DNA from: Christensenella sp. UBA2853 | Lineage (GTDB): Bacteria; Bacillota; Clostridia; Christensenellales; Aristaeellaceae | DNA: 8,254 nt | NCBI GenBank assembly: GCA_002350845.1 | Contig: DEFL01000036.1 | Coordinates: 39,300-47,553 of the forward strand | Reading direction: 5' to 3' | Part shown: piece after piece, positions 5,284 to 8,254 of the stretch | Layout of the letters: every line of letters starts with the position of its first letter | Position numbering within the stretch: position 1 is the stretch's first letter | Position numbers and translations under genes: made by a program | Notes under the pieces: generated by a model | Seen by the model: the letters and a program-made list of their open reading frames with translations, nothing else | Database searches by the model: none | Told to the model about the DNA's origin: nothing

Positions 5284-5499
5284 GCAAAAGTAGGATGAAG
5301 GCGCACCGCAGCCCGAAACTCTCACTGAAGACCGGCCCGGAATGCATGTTTGTCCCTGGAACCGGATGGACATGTACAGACCGGATGCCCGCTTGAGAGT
5401 CTGCCCGTACTCCGCGGGAAGGACATTGTGATGCTGACGCAGTGCCTGAAGGAGAGCGCCGAATCTGAAATGAAACAAGCTATTTAGGAGGGAATCAAA
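5284..5499 (+). promoter_or_regulatory. long structured rpsL-rpsG spacer, candidate S7-type regulatory element
   Basis: This gene-free 216-nt spacer has one extended hairpin at 5318-5400. The closing helix is ACTCTCA (5318-5324) with TGAGAGT (5394-5400). Inside it CCGG (5337-5340) pairs with CCGG (5381-5384). The apical helix has 13 pairs: 5343-5355 with 5364-5376, including four G-U wobbles, around the loop CTGGAACC. ACCGGATG occurs twice (5361-5368 and 5380-5387). A smaller CCCG/CGGG hairpin lies at 5404-5418. There is no T-tract and no convincing promoter. In E. coli the rpsL-rpsG spacer binds S7 for translational autoregulation, so an analogous role is a reasonable inference. The rpsG ribosome binding site AGGAGG (5486-5491) closes the region. 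Confidence 0.55.
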
Positions 5500-5970
5500 A
5501 TGCCCCGTCGCGGATTTATTCCAAAGCGTGAAGTGCTGCCGGATCCTGTTCTGGGAACCGTAGTAGCTACAAAGCTGATTAACCAGGTGATGCTCGATGG
5601 CAAGCGTGGTATTGCCCAGTCCGTCACCTATACCGCATTTGAAACCGTTGCCCAGAAGACTGGCAAGGATGCCAATGAAGTCTTCCAGGCTGCGCTGGCC
5701 AATGTTGCGCCTTCTCTCGAAGTCAAGGCTCGCCGCGTTGGTGGTGCCACCTATCAGGTGCCTATGGAAATTCGCCCCGAGCGTCGTCAGACTCTGGCTC
5801 TGCGCTGGATCGTGGACTTTGCTCGCAAGCGCGGTGAAAAGACCATGGCTGATCGTCTTGCTGGCGAAATCATGGATGCCGCCAACAACACCGGCGCCGC
5901 TGTAAAGCGTAAGGAAGAAATGCACAGAATGGCTGAATCCAACAAGGCTTTCGCCCATTATCGTTGGTAA
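5500..5970 (+). CDS. rpsG: 30S ribosomal protein S7 (uS7)
   Basis: A 156-residue S7, the usual bacterial length. S7 is a primary binder of the 16S 3' major domain and starts assembly of the 30S head. The start MPRRGFIPKREVLPDPV (with PRRG and PDPV), KARRVGGATYQVP in the middle (about 76-88) and the ending KREEMHRMAE-like segment followed by NKAFAHYRW are all typical. AGGAGG lies 8 nt before the ATG. The gene follows the long structured spacer and is 32 nt ahead of fusA. In E. coli S7 is the repressor of its own operon, which makes the upstream spacer the natural place to look for control. Confidence 0.98.
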   Translation: MPRRGFIPKREVLPDPVLGTVVATKLINQVMLDGKRGIAQSVTYTAFETVAQKTGKDANEVFQAALANVAPSLEVKARRVGGATYQVPMEIRPERRQTLALRWIVDFARKRGEKTMADRLAGEIMDAANNTGAAVKRKEEMHRMAESNKAFAHYRW

Positions 5971-6002
5971 CAGCTACGATCCAGAAAGGAGCTTAGCTCT
6001 GT

Positions 6003-8117
6003 ATGCCCAGAAGCCACCCGCTTGATAGAGTACGCAATATCGGTATCATGGCTCACATCGATGCCGGTAAAACAACGACCACGGAACGCATCCTTTTCTA
6101 CACTGGCAAAGTGCACAAGATGGGTGAAACCCATGAAGGCGCTGCCACGATGGACTGGATGGCTCAGGAACAGGAACGCGGCATCACCATTACCTCTGCT
6201 GCCACGACCTGCATCTGGCATGATCCGCATGATCGTGACAATAAGAACAAGACTTACCGCATTAACATTATTGACACTCCCGGCCACGTTGACTTCACAG
6301 TAGAAGTTGAACGTTCCCTGCGCGTTCTGGACGGCGCTGTCTGCGTCTTCTGCGCAAAGGGCGGTGTGGAACCCCAGTCTGAAACCGTTTGGAAGCAGGC
6401 TGAGACCTATCGCGTTCCGCGTATGGCTTATGTCAATAAGATGGACATTACAGGCGCTAACTTCTTCCGTGTCATTGATATGATGAAGGACCGCTTGAAT
6501 TCCAATGCTGTTCCGATTCAGCTGCCGATCGGCGCGGAGAATACCTTCCGCGGCATCATCGACCTGATCACCATGCGCGCCGAAGTCTATTATGATGACC
6601 TTGGCAAGGATGTGCGCGATGAGGAAATCCCGGATGATATGAAAGAGCTTGCTCAGAAGTATCATGACGAACTCATCGAGAAGGTTGCTGAAACGGACGA
6701 CGCTCTGATGGAGAAGTTCTTCGGCGGCGAAGAGATCACCGTTGACGAGATTCGCGCTGCGATCCGCAAGGCGACCATCGAATGCAAGATGAACCCCGTG
6801 ACCTGCGGTACTTCCTACCGCAACAAGGGTGTTCAGATGCTGCTGGACAACATCATTGAATACATGCCCTCTCCGCTGGACATTCCGGCTATCAAGGGCA
6901 CTGATCCTTCAGATCCTGAAAAGGAAATGGAACGTCATCCTTCTGATGATCAGCCTTTCTCTGCTCTCGCTTTCAAGATCATGACCGACCCCTTCGTCGG
7001 CAAGCTTGCTTTCTTCCGTGTGTACTCCGGACATATTGCAAGCGGCAGCTATGTCATGAACTCCACCAAGCAGAAGAGAGAACGTATCAGCCGTATCCTT
7101 CTGATGCATGCCAATCACCGCGAGGAAATCACCGATATCTATACCGGTGAGATTGCCGGCGCTGTCGGTCTGAAAGACACCACCACCGGTGATACGCTCT
7201 GCGATGAACAGAACCAGATCGTTCTGGAATCCATGGTTTTCCCGGATCCCGTGATCGAGGTTGCCATCGAGCCCAAGACCCGCGCTGGTCAGGACAAGAT
7301 GACCATGGCTCTGATGAAGCTGGCTGAAGAAGATCCCACCTTCAAGACCTACACGAACAATGAAACCGGTCAGACCATTATTGCCGGCATGGGCGAGCTC
7401 CATCTGGAAATCATCGTCGACCGTCTGCTCCGTGAGTACAAGGTGGAAGCGACTGTTGGCAAGCCCCAGGTTACTTATAAAGAAACAATCCGCAAGCACG
7501 CCAGAGCTGAAGGCCGCTTCGTCCGTCAGACCGGTGGTCATGGTCAGTATGGTCACTGCTGGATTGAAATTGATCCTCTCGAACCTGGTCAGGAATACAC
7601 CTTCGAAAACAAGATCGTCGGCGGCGTGATTCCCAAGGAATTCATCCCTCCTATCGATCAGGGTATCCGCGAAGCTGCCAAGGGCGGCGCGCTGGCCGGT
7701 TTCGAAGTGGTCGGGTTCAAGGCATCCGTTGTGGATGGTTCCTACCATGATGTTGACTCTTCTGAAGCAGCATACAAGATTGCTGGTTCCATGGCTTTCA
7801 AAGAAGCCGTCAAGAAGGCAGATCCCTGCCTGATGGAACCTGTCATGAAGGTGGAAATCATCGTTCCCGATCAGTACCTCGGCGATGTCATGGGCAACGT
7901 CTCCAGCCGCCGTGGTCGTGTGGAAGGAACTGAAGTCCGCGGACAGGATCAGATCATTCACGCGTTTGTGCCGCTTGCCGAGATGTTCGGCTACACCACC
8001 GACCTCCGTTCCCGTACGCAGGGCCGCGGCATGTTCACCATGCAGTTTGACCACTACGAAGAGGTACCGAAGTCTGTTGCTGAAAAGGTCATCGGCGACC
8101 GCGCAAAGATCAAGTAA
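6003..8117 (+). CDS. fusA: translation elongation factor G
   Basis: A 704-residue EF-G, a full-length cytoplasmic GTPase that moves tRNA and mRNA through the ribosome and helps recycle ribosomes. GTPase motifs are intact: G1 AHIDAGKT (17-24), G2 around RGITI (59-63), G3 DTPGH (91-95) and G4 NKMD (145-148). Domain II covers roughly 310-400, domain III 405-480, domain IV 485-610 and domain V the rest. The domain IV tip SYHDVDSSEAAY has His582, equivalent to E. coli His583. AKGGVEPQSETVW is of a type I associate with Clostridia. AGAAAGGAG precedes the ATG by 11 nt, slightly long but without a better start nearby. The protein looks like the canonical housekeeping form rather than EF-G2 or a TetM-type protection protein. 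Confidence 0.99.
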   Translation: MPRSHPLDRVRNIGIMAHIDAGKTTTTERILFYTGKVHKMGETHEGAATMDWMAQEQERGITITSAATTCIWHDPHDRDNKNKTYRINIIDTPGHVDFTVEVERSLRVLDGAVCVFCAKGGVEPQSETVWKQAETYRVPRMAYVNKMDITGANFFRVIDMMKDRLNSNAVPIQLPIGAENTFRGIIDLITMRAEVYYDDLGKDVRDEEIPDDMKELAQKYHDELIEKVAETDDALMEKFFGGEEITVDEIRAAIRKATIECKMNPVTCGTSYRNKGVQMLLDNIIEYMPSPLDIPAIKGTDPSDPEKEMERHPSDDQPFSALAFKIMTDPFVGKLAFFRVYSGHIASGSYVMNSTKQKRERISRILLMHANHREEITDIYTGEIAGAVGLKDTTTGDTLCDEQNQIVLESMVFPDPVIEVAIEPKTRAGQDKMTMALMKLAEEDPTFKTYTNNETGQTIIAGMGELHLEIIVDRLLREYKVEATVGKPQVTYKETIRKHARAEGRFVRQTGGHGQYGHCWIEIDPLEPGQEYTFENKIVGGVIPKEFIPPIDQGIREAAKGGALAGFEVVGFKASVVDGSYHDVDSSEAAYKIAGSMAFKEAVKKADPCLMEPVMKVEIIVPDQYLGDVMGNVSSRRGRVEGTEVRGQDQIIHAFVPLAEMFGYTTDLRSRTQGRGMFTMQFDHYEEVPKSVAEKVIGDRAKIK

Positions 8118-8120
8118 TCA

Positions 8121-8134
8121 ATATCTTGAGATAT
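8121..8134 (+). other. small hairpin in the fusA-tuf spacer
   Basis: ATATC-TTGA-GATAT forms a 5-bp A/T-rich stem 3 nt after the fusA stop. It is too weak to be a terminator and has no T-tract, so tuf is probably co-transcribed. It might be a processing site or chance. Confidence 0.3.
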
Positions 8135-8162
8135 ACACCAATCTTATTAGGAGGAATTCCCA

Positions 8163-8254
8163 ATGGCTAAGGAACATTATCAGCGGACAAAGCCGCATGT
8201 TAACATTGGCACCATTGGCCACGTTGACCACGGCAAGACCACTCTGACTGCTGC
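8163..8254 (+). CDS. tuf: elongation factor Tu, N-terminal 30 codons (partial)
   Basis: The first 30 codons of EF-Tu, cut by the right edge of the window. EF-Tu delivers aminoacyl-tRNA to the ribosome as a GTP complex. The sequence MAKEHYQRTKPHVNIGTIGH followed by VDHGKTTLTAA contains the complete G1 loop (GHVDHGKT, residues 19-26). AGGAGG (8149-8154) is 8 nt before the ATG. It is the last gene of the operon visible here, 45 nt after fusA, the canonical order. Confidence 0.98.
   Translation, partial: MAKEHYQRTKPHVNIGTIGHVDHGKTTLTA

Noticed and set aside
5470..5487. Five-codon open frame (MKQAI) whose stop overlaps the rpsG Shine-Dalgarno
   Set aside because: A leader peptide was considered, but the nearest AAGGAG is about 15 nt upstream, too far, and the sequence carries no attenuation-type codons.
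4849..5958. 369-codon minus-strand open frame opposite rpsL and rpsG, and similar frames opposite fusA (5958-6665, 6909-8054)
   Set aside because: These are antisense to conserved ribosomal protein and EF-G genes with textbook sequences; long antisense frames are expected from their codon usage.

Overview
The window is a chromosomal core-gene region of a Bacillota bacterium, most likely class Clostridia. The evidence is strong GGAGG-type ribosome binding sites, a ybxF-rpsL-rpsG-fusA-tuf gene order, a short S12 without the roughly 13-residue insert of Bacilli, and an RpoB start (MVHEVQMGKLRKRMSF) that resembles clostridial RpoB. GC content looks moderate (about 50-55% by eye). I cannot place it to genus.

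Layout. Positions 1-2336 (minus strand) hold the first ~778 codons of rpoB, which runs off the left edge. Positions 2337-2577 are a divergent control region. It has a near-consensus rpoB promoter on the minus strand, a structured rpoB leader, a 12-bp palindrome over the rpoB -10 box, and a candidate plus-strand promoter. Positions 2578-4332 hold a two-gene unit: a predicted membrane-anchored metallo-beta-lactamase-fold protein like the ComEC hydrolase domain, and a hemolysin III/TrhA (PAQR-like) membrane protein. The unit ends at a terminator hairpin near 4354-4396. From 4492 a strong promoter drives the translation operon ybxF (L7Ae-like), rpsL (S12), rpsG (S7), fusA (EF-G) and tuf (EF-Tu, cut by the right edge).

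How it fits together. Most of the window encodes transcription and translation machinery: RNA polymerase beta, two small-subunit ribosomal proteins, a kink-turn-binding protein and two elongation factors. In the usual Bacillota order rpoB-rpoC runs straight into ybxF-rpsL on the same strand. Here rpoB points the other way, and two unrelated envelope genes sit between it and the str operon, so this is a rearrangement breakpoint. The rpoB and str promoters have nearly the same architecture (TTGACA, 17-bp spacer, extended TGn -10).

The points most worth checking are Arg instead of the usual Lys at S12 position 88 (a streptomycin-resistance position), a long base-paired element in the unusually long rpsL-rpsG spacer, a structured rpoB leader, and the palindromic -10 region between the divergent units. 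I saw no mobile element, CRISPR array, tRNA or rRNA, and no clearly new multi-gene system.
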